Source of the DNA: Autumnicola musiva
Lineage (GTDB): Bacteria > Bacteroidota > Bacteroidia > Flavobacteriales > Flavobacteriaceae
NCBI RefSeq assembly: GCF_031846585.1
Contig: NZ_JAVRHK010000008.1
Location: 124,001-188,000, forward strand
Direction of reading: 5' to 3'
Length of the DNA: 64,000 bases
The translations under genes were made by a program, and so were the position numbers. Below, piece after piece: positions 50,718-58,545 of the stretch. Under the pieces are notes generated by a model. It did not search any database, was not told where the DNA came from, and saw only the letters and a list, made by a program, of their open reading frames with translations. Each line of letters opens with the position of its first letter. Positions within the stretch are counted from its first letter, which is position 1.

Positions 50718-51782
50718 ATGGCAGGTAATTCCTTCGGAAAAATTTTTAAACTTACCACCTTTGGAGAGTCTCACGGGCAGGCGATAGGAGGAATTATTGA
50801 CGGATGCCCGGCCGGACTGGAAATAAATACTGAAAAAATACAAACTGAACTCAACCGGCGTCGCCCGGGTCAGTCTGCCATTGTAACACAGCGGAAAGAG
50901 CCCGATACAGTGGAATTTTATTCAGGAATTTTTGAAGGAAAAACTACTGGTACACCAATTGGATTTGTGATTAAAAACTCAAATCAGAAGTCCAAAGATT
51001 ATTCCCATATAAAAGATACTTACCGTCCATCACACGCTGATTATACGTATGATGAGAAGTACGGCGTCAGGGATTATCGTGGTGGGGGAAGATCTTCGGC
51101 ACGTGAAACAGCCTGCAGAGTTGTAGCCGGTGCATTGGCAAAACAACTTCTTTCTAATATAGAAATTAATGCTTATACCGCCTCGGTAGGACAGATAGAA
51201 CTTCAGAAGAAGCTTAATGAGCTTGATTTTAACCTTACTGAAACAAACCCGGTTAGATGTCCTGATCCTGAAACTGCAGAGAGAATGGAAGCCTACATTA
51301 AGGAAATAAGGTCTGAAGGTGACACAGTAGGGGGTACCGTTCAATGTGTGATAAAAAATGTTCCTAAAGGTTTGGGAGAACCTGTTTTTGATAAGCTTCA
51401 TGCAGAGTTAGGAAAAGCAATGCTTTCCATAAATGCTGTAAAGGGTTTTGAGTACGGCAGTGGTTTTGAGGGTACAAAAATGAAAGGAAGTGAACATAAT
51501 GACCTTTTTAATAAAGATGGTTCTACAAAAACCAATCTTAGCGGAGGTATCCAGGGCGGAATTTCAAACGGGATGGATATCTATTTTAATGTGGCCTTCA
51601 AACCCGTTGCTACTATAATGCAAAACCAGGAAACCATTAATTCTGAAGGAAAATCAGTGGAAATGCAGGGCAAAGGAAGGCATGACCCGTGTGTGGTGCC
51701 AAGGGCAGTGCCTATTGTTGAAGCAATGGCTGCTTTGGTTATTACTGATTATCTGCTTCAGAATAAAACATCCAGAATTTAG
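50718..51782 (+). CDS. aroC: Chorismate synthase
   Basis: 354 residues from the ATG at 50718 (MAGNSFGKIFKLTTFGESHG), the usual family length. The three signatures are present: GESHGQAIGGIIDGCPAG near the N-terminus, GVRDYRGGGRSSARETA in the middle, and GRHDPCVVPRAVPIVEAMAA near the end. It makes chorismate from EPSP with reduced FMN, the last step of the shikimate path, and so also supplies tyrosine used by the pigment operon. It stands alone with its own promoter. Confidence 0.97.
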   Translation: MAGNSFGKIFKLTTFGESHGQAIGGIIDGCPAGLEINTEKIQTELNRRRPGQSAIVTQRKEPDTVEFYSGIFEGKTTGTPIGFVIKNSNQKSKDYSHIKDTYRPSHADYTYDEKYGVRDYRGGGRSSARETACRVVAGALAKQLLSNIEINAYTASVGQIELQKKLNELDFNLTETNPVRCPDPETAERMEAYIKEIRSEGDTVGGTVQCVIKNVPKGLGEPVFDKLHAELGKAMLSINAVKGFEYGSGFEGTKMKGSEHNDLFNKDGSTKTNLSGGIQGGISNGMDIYFNVAFKPVATIMQNQETINSEGKSVEMQGKGRHDPCVVPRAVPIVEAMAALVITDYLLQNKTSRI

Positions 51783-51802
51783 ATAATATTGATATATCAA
51801 AT

Positions 51803-53164
51803 ATGAAGAAACTTGCACTGCATTGGCAGATTTTATTAGGAATGGCTGCCGGGGTTATATTTGCGCTTATTCTCACCAATTTTAGTTGGGGATCAGATTT
51901 TATAAGCGACTGGATAAAGCCTTTTGGGAACATCTTTATAAATGCCCTTAAGCTTATTGCAGTACCACTTATTTTGGCTTCCCTTATCAAAGGAATATCA
52001 GATTTAAAAGATATTTCCAAGCTTTCTAAAATGGGAACCCGAACAATTGCAACATATATTATCACCACTATAATTGCTGTTTCCATAGGTTTGGGAATGG
52101 TGAACCTTATAAATCCGGGCGGTTCTATTTCTCAGGATACAAGGGAAGACCTGCTGGCAAGTTATGAGGGGGATGCATCCGGTGTACAGTTAAATGCTGC
52201 GAAACAACGGGAAGCCGGGCCTTTGCAGGCACTGGAAGACCTTGTTCCCGATAATATTTTTGCGGCAGCGGGTGACAATGCCAATATGCTTCAGGTAATC
52301 TTCTTTGCAATATTCTTTGGAATTGGTCTTATTCTTATTCCGGAGAAAACAGCAAAACCGGTCAAAGATTTTTTTGATGGTTTCAATGAGGTGATCCTGA
52401 AAATGATTGATTTGATTATGCTTACGGCACCTTACGGCGTATTTGCGCTGCTTGCGGCCCTGGTGGTAGAATCTCCCAGCGCCGATCTTTTTGCAGCTCT
52501 TGCAATGTATGCCCTCACCGTGTTGTTAGGCCTGGCTTTTATGATAGGAGTTTATATTTTGCTGGTATGGATTTTCACTAAAAACACTCCATCATTTTTT
52601 ATCAATGGAATTGCTCCCGCCCAGCTTTTGGCATTTTCCACCAGTTCCAGTGCGGCAACTTTACCGGTAACTATGGAAAGGGTAGAGGAACATATGGGGG
52701 TTCACCGGGAAGTGACCAGTTTTGTGCTGCCCATTGGAGCCACAATTAATATGGATGGTACCAGTCTTTATCAGGCGGTTGCCGCTGTTTTTATTGCACA
52801 GGCCTTTGGAATAGACCTTTCTTTGGGTGCTCAAATCGGGATTATTGCCACGGCTACTTTAGCATCTATTGGTTCTGCAGCAGTACCTGGTGCCGGTATG
52901 GTAATGTTGGTAATTGTACTGGCACAAGCCGGAATTCCTGAAGCGGGGCTGGCCCTTATATTTGCTGTGGACCGTCCGCTGGATATGTGCCGTACCACAG
53001 TAAATGTTACAGGAGATGCGGCTGTTTCCCTTATGGTAGCAAAATCTGTAGATAAAATGGGAGAGCCAAATGTAAAAGAATGGGATGACGGCTATTATGA
53101 AGAAAAGGTTGAAAACTCTAATACTTCAGAAAACAACACATCAGATTCTAATCCAAAAATTTAG
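51803..53164 (+). CDS. Dicarboxylate/amino acid:cation symporter (DAACS family)
   Basis: 453 residues with eight or so membrane spans and two re-entrant loops. The serine-rich hairpin is AFSTSSSAATLPVTMERVEE, the NMDGT motif is TINMDGTSLYQAVAAVF, and the C-terminal substrate-site DRPLDMCRTTVNVTGDAA is typical of GltP/DctA. It co-transports glutamate, aspartate or C4-dicarboxylates with Na+ or H+. The residue set does not decide which. The 3' end overlaps the convergent DCC-family gene by 17 bp. Confidence 0.94.
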   Translation: MKKLALHWQILLGMAAGVIFALILTNFSWGSDFISDWIKPFGNIFINALKLIAVPLILASLIKGISDLKDISKLSKMGTRTIATYIITTIIAVSIGLGMVNLINPGGSISQDTREDLLASYEGDASGVQLNAAKQREAGPLQALEDLVPDNIFAAAGDNANMLQVIFFAIFFGIGLILIPEKTAKPVKDFFDGFNEVILKMIDLIMLTAPYGVFALLAALVVESPSADLFAALAMYALTVLLGLAFMIGVYILLVWIFTKNTPSFFINGIAPAQLLAFSTSSSAATLPVTMERVEEHMGVHREVTSFVLPIGATINMDGTSLYQAVAAVFIAQAFGIDLSLGAQIGIIATATLASIGSAAVPGAGMVMLVIVLAQAGIPEAGLALIFAVDRPLDMCRTTVNVTGDAAVSLMVAKSVDKMGEPNVKEWDDGYYEEKVENSNTSENNTSDSNPKI

Positions 53165-53564
53165 ATTTCAACTCGGGAGTGGGAATCATACAACTTTCCT
53201 TTTTCCCAAACCACTCGTAGCGATTTTTAGCGACTAAATCGTAAGCAAGGTCGCGGAATCCTTCAGGTAAGGCAAGGAGGTGCTTCAGCAGGGAATATCC
53301 GCCTTTAAGATCACGTGAAATTTCCAGTGCAGCAGTAGATTTTCGGTACCAGGCTACCCCGGGATCAACAAGAACAACAGAATCTATAATTTCAGGATCC
53401 ATTCCTCTTTCGGCCATAAGGTGTTTTCCAATTTCACTCTGTAGAGAAGCAAACCGGAAAATATCTTTTTTATCATGTTTAATGATAAAGGTAACTGCAC
53501 CATCACAAAGATTACAAACACCATCAAAAAGCACTATTTTCTTATCCTTTGGAATATTTTTCAT
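53148..53564 (-). CDS. Thiol-disulfide oxidoreductase-like DCC family protein
   Basis: 138 residues with the DUF393 signature VLFDGVCNLCDGAVTFIIKHDKK (DGxCxxC) near residue 12, RFASLQSEIGKHLM, and the C-terminal family ending RDLAYDLVAKNRYEWFGKKESC. The CxxC suggests thioredoxin-like redox chemistry. No substrate is known. The C-terminus overlaps the end of the symporter on the other strand, which is tolerated because both are complete. The MutS2 gene lies 4 bp upstream, so the two are one operon. Confidence 0.9.
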   Translation of the reverse strand: MKNIPKDKKIVLFDGVCNLCDGAVTFIIKHDKKDIFRFASLQSEIGKHLMAERGMDPEIIDSVVLVDPGVAWYRKSTAALEISRDLKGGYSLLKHLLALPEGFRDLAYDLVAKNRYEWFGKKESCMIPTPELKSKFLD

Positions 53565-53568
53565 GTTT

Positions 53569-55752
53569 TTACTTTTTCATGGCCTGTACCAGTTCCAGTT
53601 GATCAATATCAACAGATGTGGTAAAAATACCATAATTTACAATAGCTTTACCTTTTTCAATTCTATCCAATGTACCAACACTTTTACTGTCCTCCAGTCT
53701 TACACGGTCCCCCAGTTTTAATGCCGCTTTAGGTTTATTGGCCTCTTTTTGTGCAGTAACTTTTTGTTTTTTCTTTTCTTCTTTCTTCTGCTTTCTGATA
53801 GGTTCAATTTCCTTTACAATTTCCTGCTGAAGTTTTTTCTCCTGAGCTTTTTTAGCCTTACGTTTTTTTGCTGATTCCCTTTTACGCTTGGAATTTTCAA
53901 TTTCCACCAGCTTCAGGAATTCTCCTATTAATTCCTTCTTCTTTTTATCATTGAAATATTTCTCGCTAATATCATTTATTTTCTGTCCCAGGTATATAAG
54001 TCGCTGATTGGCGTCATACAATTCCTGATAACTCTCCAGTTTTTGCTGAACCCTGGCATTGATTTCCTCCAGCTTGTCTTTTTCCTGAGCAGCCTTTACT
54101 TCTTTTGTTTTAAGGGAATCTGTGGTTTTTTGCAGTTTTGACCGTTCCTGCTGAAGTTTTGCAATACTTTTGTCAAACCTGATCTTGCCTCTTTCCACCT
54201 TCTTTTTTGAACGGTTTATAAGGCTAAAAGGAATACCATTTTTTTGAGCAACTTCAAAAGTAAATGAACTTCCTGCCTCTCCCACCTGTAACTTGAACAT
54301 AGGTTCCAGGCTGCCGGAATCAAACATCATATTAGCGTTGCTCATATTTGGCAATTCTCCTGCAAGTTTTTTCAGGTTTGCATAATGTGTGGTAAGAATT
54401 CCAAACGATTCCTTTTCATAAAAAACCTCCAGAAATGTTTCAGCCAGGGCACCGCCCAGCTCGGGATCACTACCAGTGCCAAATTCATCAATAAGAAAAA
54501 GAGTGTTTTCATCACATTTCCGAAGAAATTTTTTCATATTCTTCAAACGATAACTGTAGGTGCTCAAATGATTTTCTATGGACTGGTTATCACCAATATC
54601 CGTAAGAATTTTATCAAAGAAACACATACGGCTGTATTCATGTACCGGTACAAGAATTCCGCTTTGCAACATCAGTTGTAACAATCCAACAGTTTTAAGC
54701 GTAATACTTTTTCCACCGGCATTAGGGCCAGAAATTACAATTATCCTGTTATCCCCAGACATTTCGATGGTCTGTGGAAAAGTTTTCTTGCCGGTTTTCC
54801 TGTTTGAGAGAAGTAATAAGGGATGATATGCCTCCTTCAGCTGAATTTCTTTTTTTTCTGAAATTTTTGGTAAAACCCCGTTTACTTTATCGGCATATTT
54901 AGCTTTTGCGGAAATAAGGTCAATACCGCTCAACAGTTCCTGGTAATCAATCAGCAGTTCCCGGTATGGCCTTAGAAAATTGGTAAGTTCCTTTAGAATT
55001 CTGTTAATTTCCTCTTTCTCTTCATACTGAAGATTGTTTAGTTCCCGCGTAAATTGAAATGTAGATTCAGGTTGAATATAAACAATACTTCCAGTCTTGG
55101 AATTGCCCATAATCCCGCCTTTTATCTTTCTCCTGTACATGGCTTTTACGGCAAGTACCCGAACATTTTCCACCACGCTTTCCCTAATTTCATCAAGATA
55201 GCCATAGCCGGCGTAAGTGGTTAAAGCTGAACTGAAACTGGAGTTAATTTTTCCTTTTACAGAATTCATTGATCGCCTGATGTTCTGAAGAAGGGGAGAG
55301 GCATTATCTTTTAATTCCCCATATCTATCAATAACCTGTCTAATTTTTTCAATAATTTCGGTAGTATATTCTACTTCTGAAGTGGTTGCGTAAAGAGAAG
55401 GATATATTTCCCTGAATTTTCTAAAGTATCGTAACAGAGTATTTACGGTATCTGAAATAGAAGCTATTTTTCCGAAGCCTCCAACTTCAAGTACTGTATT
55501 TTCAATTTTTAGCAGTTTAATTTCATTTTGAATATTATCAAAACCATGATTAGGAATTGGGCTTTCCTGGGTTTTTGACTTTACATATTCATTTGTTTGA
55601 TTAAGGCCAAAATAAGTTTTTTTATAAGTTGAAAACGGTAATATTTCCAGAGCCTTTTCCTTTCCCATTCCGGTTACACATAGCTCGCTAATTTGCTCAC
55701 GCACTACCGGAAACTCTAAATCAATAAGGCCCTTAGTTGCAATTTTTATCAT
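53569..55752 (-). CDS. MutS2-like DNA mismatch/recombination ATPase without Smr domain
   Basis: 727 residues. The core MutS lever and clamp (about 1-290) is followed by the ATPase domain with ISGPNAGGKSITLKT (Walker A), FLIDEFGTGSDPELGGALAE (Walker B and D-loop) and STYSYRLKNM. A long Lys/Glu-rich coiled coil (about 520-680) ends in a KOW-like LKLGDRVRLEDSKSVGTLDRIEKGK. The C-terminal Smr nuclease of classical MutS2 is missing, and so is the N-terminal mismatch-binding domain of MutS1. Likely role is resolving recombination intermediates or rescuing collided ribosomes, without its own nuclease. Confidence 0.9.
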   Translation of the reverse strand: MIKIATKGLIDLEFPVVREQISELCVTGMGKEKALEILPFSTYKKTYFGLNQTNEYVKSKTQESPIPNHGFDNIQNEIKLLKIENTVLEVGGFGKIASISDTVNTLLRYFRKFREIYPSLYATTSEVEYTTEIIEKIRQVIDRYGELKDNASPLLQNIRRSMNSVKGKINSSFSSALTTYAGYGYLDEIRESVVENVRVLAVKAMYRRKIKGGIMGNSKTGSIVYIQPESTFQFTRELNNLQYEEKEEINRILKELTNFLRPYRELLIDYQELLSGIDLISAKAKYADKVNGVLPKISEKKEIQLKEAYHPLLLLSNRKTGKKTFPQTIEMSGDNRIIVISGPNAGGKSITLKTVGLLQLMLQSGILVPVHEYSRMCFFDKILTDIGDNQSIENHLSTYSYRLKNMKKFLRKCDENTLFLIDEFGTGSDPELGGALAETFLEVFYEKESFGILTTHYANLKKLAGELPNMSNANMMFDSGSLEPMFKLQVGEAGSSFTFEVAQKNGIPFSLINRSKKKVERGKIRFDKSIAKLQQERSKLQKTTDSLKTKEVKAAQEKDKLEEINARVQQKLESYQELYDANQRLIYLGQKINDISEKYFNDKKKKELIGEFLKLVEIENSKRKRESAKKRKAKKAQEKKLQQEIVKEIEPIRKQKKEEKKKQKVTAQKEANKPKAALKLGDRVRLEDSKSVGTLDRIEKGKAIVNYGIFTTSVDIDQLELVQAMKK

Positions 55753-55765
55753 AGTAATTTTTCCC

Positions 55766-55789
55766 TACTTTTGAGGTATTGCAAATTTA
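55766..55789. promoter_or_regulatory. Face-to-face -7 boxes between mutS2 and ung
   Basis: TACTTTTG (55766-55773, plus, for ung) and TAAATTTG (55789-55782, minus, for mutS2) both match TAnnTTTG. The entire spacer is only 47 bp, so the two promoters overlap. Confidence 0.5.
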
Positions 55790-55799
55790 CTCAATTATA

Positions 55800-56465
55800 A
55801 TGAAGGTAGAAATACATCCCAGTTGGAAAAAAGAATTAAAAGAAGAGTTCGAAAAACCTTATTTTCAAAAACTTGTGGCTTTTGTTAAAGATGAATACAC
55901 CAATAATAAATGTTTTCCTTCCGGTAAAAATATTTTTGCTGCTTTTGAATACTCCACTTTCCAAAATACCAAAGTGGTCATTCTGGGGCAGGATCCTTAT
56001 CACGGGGTGAACCAGGCGCACGGACTTGCATTTTCTGTAAAAGAGAACGTGCAGGTACCGCCTTCCCTCTTAAATATTTTCAGAGAAATTGAAACCGATC
56101 TGGGAAAAGCGGTTCCCGATAATGGTAATCTGGAAAGATGGGCAAAACAGGGCGTGCTTTTGCTAAATGCCACCTTAACGGTAAGGGCACATCAGGCGGG
56201 ATCCCATCAAAATAAAGGCTGGGAACAATTTACTGACAGAGTGATAGAAATAATTTCCGCAGATAAAGAAAATGTGGTTTTTCTTTTATGGGGAGGCTAT
56301 GCCAAGAGAAAAGCTAAAAAAATCGATGCTGATAAACACTTTATTCTTACCAGTGGCCATCCTTCACCTTTAAGCGCTAATCGTGGTTACTGGTTTGGTA
56401 ATAGGCATTTTAGCAAAACTAATGAGTACCTGGAGAGCAAAGGTAAGGAGCCAATAGATTGGTAG
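55800..56465 (+). CDS. ung: Uracil-DNA glycosylase (family 1)
   Basis: 221 residues from the ATG at 55800 (MKVEIHPSWKKELKEEF). An earlier frame start lies inside the promoter. It has the water-activating motif VVILGQDPYHGVNQAHGLAFSV with the catalytic Asp, the uracil-recognition stretch LLLNATLTVRAHQAGSH, and the DNA-intercalation loop HPSPLSANRGYWFGNRHFSKTN. These are all family 1 hallmarks. It removes uracil from DNA. It diverges from MutS2 and converges with the GNAT gene. Confidence 0.97.
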   Translation: MKVEIHPSWKKELKEEFEKPYFQKLVAFVKDEYTNNKCFPSGKNIFAAFEYSTFQNTKVVILGQDPYHGVNQAHGLAFSVKENVQVPPSLLNIFREIETDLGKAVPDNGNLERWAKQGVLLLNATLTVRAHQAGSHQNKGWEQFTDRVIEIISADKENVVFLLWGGYAKRKAKKIDADKHFILTSGHPSPLSANRGYWFGNRHFSKTNEYLESKGKEPIDW

Positions 56466-56487
56466 GGTTTCCTCTTCCATGAGACTG

Positions 56488-57045
56488 CTATTTATTTGAT
56501 GCTCTTTCGTCAGTTGATAAAATTGCGTACTCAAAATTATCTGACCAGCCATCTTTTAGAGGTAACACTTTTCTTTTTCGTCCTTCTCGTAACATTCCTG
56601 CTTTTTCTAAAGTTCGGATGCTTCCAATATTGTCAACTGCACAACCGGCTTCAATTCGGTGCAAATTCAGCTCCTTAAAGCCGAATTCCAGAACTTTGTT
56701 TAAGGATTTTGTTGCATAGCCATTATTCCAAAAATCAGAATGAATTTTATACCAAACTTCAGCAGTCTTAAACTTTGGTTTTCCTAAATTCAATGATATT
56801 AAGCCAACAAATAGATTACTTTCCCTTAATTCTACTTTGAATGTGAAATTTGTCTGTTGCCCGTTACGATTATTTCTTATCCACTGTTTAAGGACTTTTT
56901 CCGTTTGATCCTGGTTTTCAGGAATACCTAAAGTATTGTACTTGTCAGTTTCGGGAAGTGAATGTAATTCATGAACATTTTCTAGATCTGATAAAGAAAC
57001 AGGTATCAAATTTAATCTTTCAGTTCGTAGACATCTTATCTTCAT
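56488..57045 (-). CDS. GNAT family N-acetyltransferase (RimJ/RimL-like)
   Basis: 185 residues of the GNAT fold, acetyltransf_3 type. It starts with RTERLNLIPVSLSDLENVHEL. The acetyl-CoA site lies around EVWYKIHSDFWNNGYATKSLNKVLEFGF, followed by NLHRIEAGCAVDNIGSIRTLEKAGM, the usual RimJ/RimL C-terminal block. The typical Arg/Gln-x-x-Gly-x-Gly/Ala loop is WNNGYA. Substrate unknown (ribosomal protein N-terminus, amino acid or antibiotic). It appears to be a single gene between two others on the minus strand. Confidence 0.92.
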   Translation of the reverse strand: MKIRCLRTERLNLIPVSLSDLENVHELHSLPETDKYNTLGIPENQDQTEKVLKQWIRNNRNGQQTNFTFKVELRESNLFVGLISLNLGKPKFKTAEVWYKIHSDFWNNGYATKSLNKVLEFGFKELNLHRIEAGCAVDNIGSIRTLEKAGMLREGRKRKVLPLKDGWSDNFEYAILSTDERASNK

Positions 57046-57087
57046 TGATTTTGCTACATTTTATACAAGAGATGTCTAAAGAATAAA

Positions 57088-57669
57088 TTAAAACCTAAAT
57101 CCAAGATTCACATTGAAATGTCCTACAATAGTTGGAGAATCTTCATTGAAAAGGTTCCTCCCAATCCCGGTACTTAAATCCAGGAAGAATCCACCGGAAG
57201 AAACAAATTTTCCACCAAGACCAAAGCCTATGGCAAAGTCTGTATAATTATTTTCGTCATTGTCTAAAATATAACCTTCCTCATCGTAATAGTAGTCGTA
57301 TTCATCATACTCGCCGTTTGAGATCATACCAAAACCACTAATATAGAATCCGCGCGCGTAATTTGAACTAAAAAAGTGTTTATATCTACCTGTAGCAGAA
57401 AAATCTTTATAGAAAGGTTCGCCATCATCCCCGTTATCCCGGTTTAGTGCGAGAAGAAATAATTCTGTAGACCAGCTGGAATTTTCATTGATGACTCGCT
57501 CGTAAGCTAAATCCAGCGCTCCAAATACCACTATGTTGAAGGCATTAATACTCAATTCATTTTGACCGGTATCCCGTTTTTCCAAGATTGAACCGGTGTC
57601 TTCATTTTCCTGTGCAGCAACAGAAAAGTTTAGGCATAGGAATGCCAGGAATGCGTAAAATTTCTTCAT
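57088..57669 (-). CDS. Secreted beta-barrel-like protein of unknown function
   Basis: 193 residues with a signal peptide (about 1-19, FLCLNFSVAAQE). The mature part is rich in aromatic and Gly residues with alternating hydrophobicity and ends in FNVNLGFRF, a barrel-type terminus. A Tyr/Asp/Glu-rich loop (residues about 122-147, YDEYDYYYDEEGYILDNDEN) could bind cations, which is inference. It is 24 bp downstream of the substrate-binding-protein-like gene on the same strand. I do not recognise a named family. Confidence 0.75.
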   Translation of the reverse strand: MKKFYAFLAFLCLNFSVAAQENEDTGSILEKRDTGQNELSINAFNIVVFGALDLAYERVINENSSWSTELFLLALNRDNGDDGEPFYKDFSATGRYKHFFSSNYARGFYISGFGMISNGEYDEYDYYYDEEGYILDNDENNYTDFAIGFGLGGKFVSSGGFFLDLSTGIGRNLFNEDSPTIVGHFNVNLGFRF

Positions 57670-57693
57670 GATTTGTGATTGATGAATTTCAGC

Positions 57694-58545
57694 CTACAAA
57701 CTATAAAGAATTTCTGAATCGGGGACTTTTTTTGTAATAAGATTTAACTGAAGTAATTTCTTCTGAACTTCATCTAATTCATTTGCGTTAAGCTGGCTGC
57801 TGCTCCACGAAGTAATTTTAAGCCAGTTCCTGATATCTTCCAGCTTCTGGCCATACCTCTCCGCAAGAATCTTATCTATTTCAGGAATATTTTTAAAGGA
57901 ACGTGTTTTATGGTTTAATATTTCCAGCATTTTTTGGACACGATCTGAGTTATATTTTAATACTTCATCTCTAACCGCAATAACAAAACATGGCCAGGGG
58001 GTAGGGCAATCAGAAATAAGTCTGAAGGTATGGTTATCTACAAGAGGTTTGGTAGTAAAGTGTTCCCACATAAAATACTGCGCCTTGTCATTTTTCAAGG
58101 CATTAATTGCCCCGTCCACATCGGTAACAATTTTAAACTTTAAATCTTTGATATTCCAGCCGTTATTTTGCGCATTTACATAGGCCATAAGGTGAGAGCC
58201 TGAGCCTTCCCTGCTTATCGCTGCAGTAGTATTTTTAAGGTCGGCCAGATTTTTATATTCCGAATCTGCCGCAACATGAATTCCCCAAACCAGTGGGGAG
58301 CCTATATAGGTTTGAACAATTTTGGCCTGATTTCCATTAATGATATCTCTGGTGATACCTTCGGTTAAAATTACGGCAGCATCTATTTCACCTGAACGTA
58401 ACGCCCGGTTCATGGCGCCTGTTCCATCGGGAAAGTCTTTCCAGATAACATTAATTTCTTCCTGATTAAACTCGTTATTTTCAATACATAGATGCCACGG
58501 AAGATTAAAATGTTCAGGCACTCCGCCAATTCTTATAGATTTCAT
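57694..58545 (-). CDS. Orphan substrate-binding-protein-like protein without signal peptide
   Basis: 283 residues resembling periplasmic binding proteins of the NMT1/THI5-like SsuA/TauA group. It begins directly with KSIRIGGVPEHFNLPWHLC, and contains SGEIDAAVILTEGITRDI, LADLKNTTAAISREGSGSH and VDGAINALKNDKAQYFMWEHF. There is no signal peptide or lipobox and no ABC permease or ATPase nearby, so it is probably cytoplasmic and may bind a metabolite as a sensor or enzyme-like protein. Its start overlaps the ppk1 stop by 4 bp, so translation is coupled to polyphosphate kinase. Confidence 0.85.
   Translation of the reverse strand: MKSIRIGGVPEHFNLPWHLCIENNEFNQEEINVIWKDFPDGTGAMNRALRSGEIDAAVILTEGITRDIINGNQAKIVQTYIGSPLVWGIHVAADSEYKNLADLKNTTAAISREGSGSHLMAYVNAQNNGWNIKDLKFKIVTDVDGAINALKNDKAQYFMWEHFTTKPLVDNHTFRLISDCPTPWPCFVIAVRDEVLKYNSDRVQKMLEILNHKTRSFKNIPEIDKILAERYGQKLEDIRNWLKITSWSSSQLNANELDEVQKKLLQLNLITKKVPDSEILYSL

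Noticed and set aside
53148..53164. Overlap of symporter and DCC genes as a sign of truncation
   Set aside because: Both proteins have their expected full length and family C-termini, so this is a simple convergent overlap.
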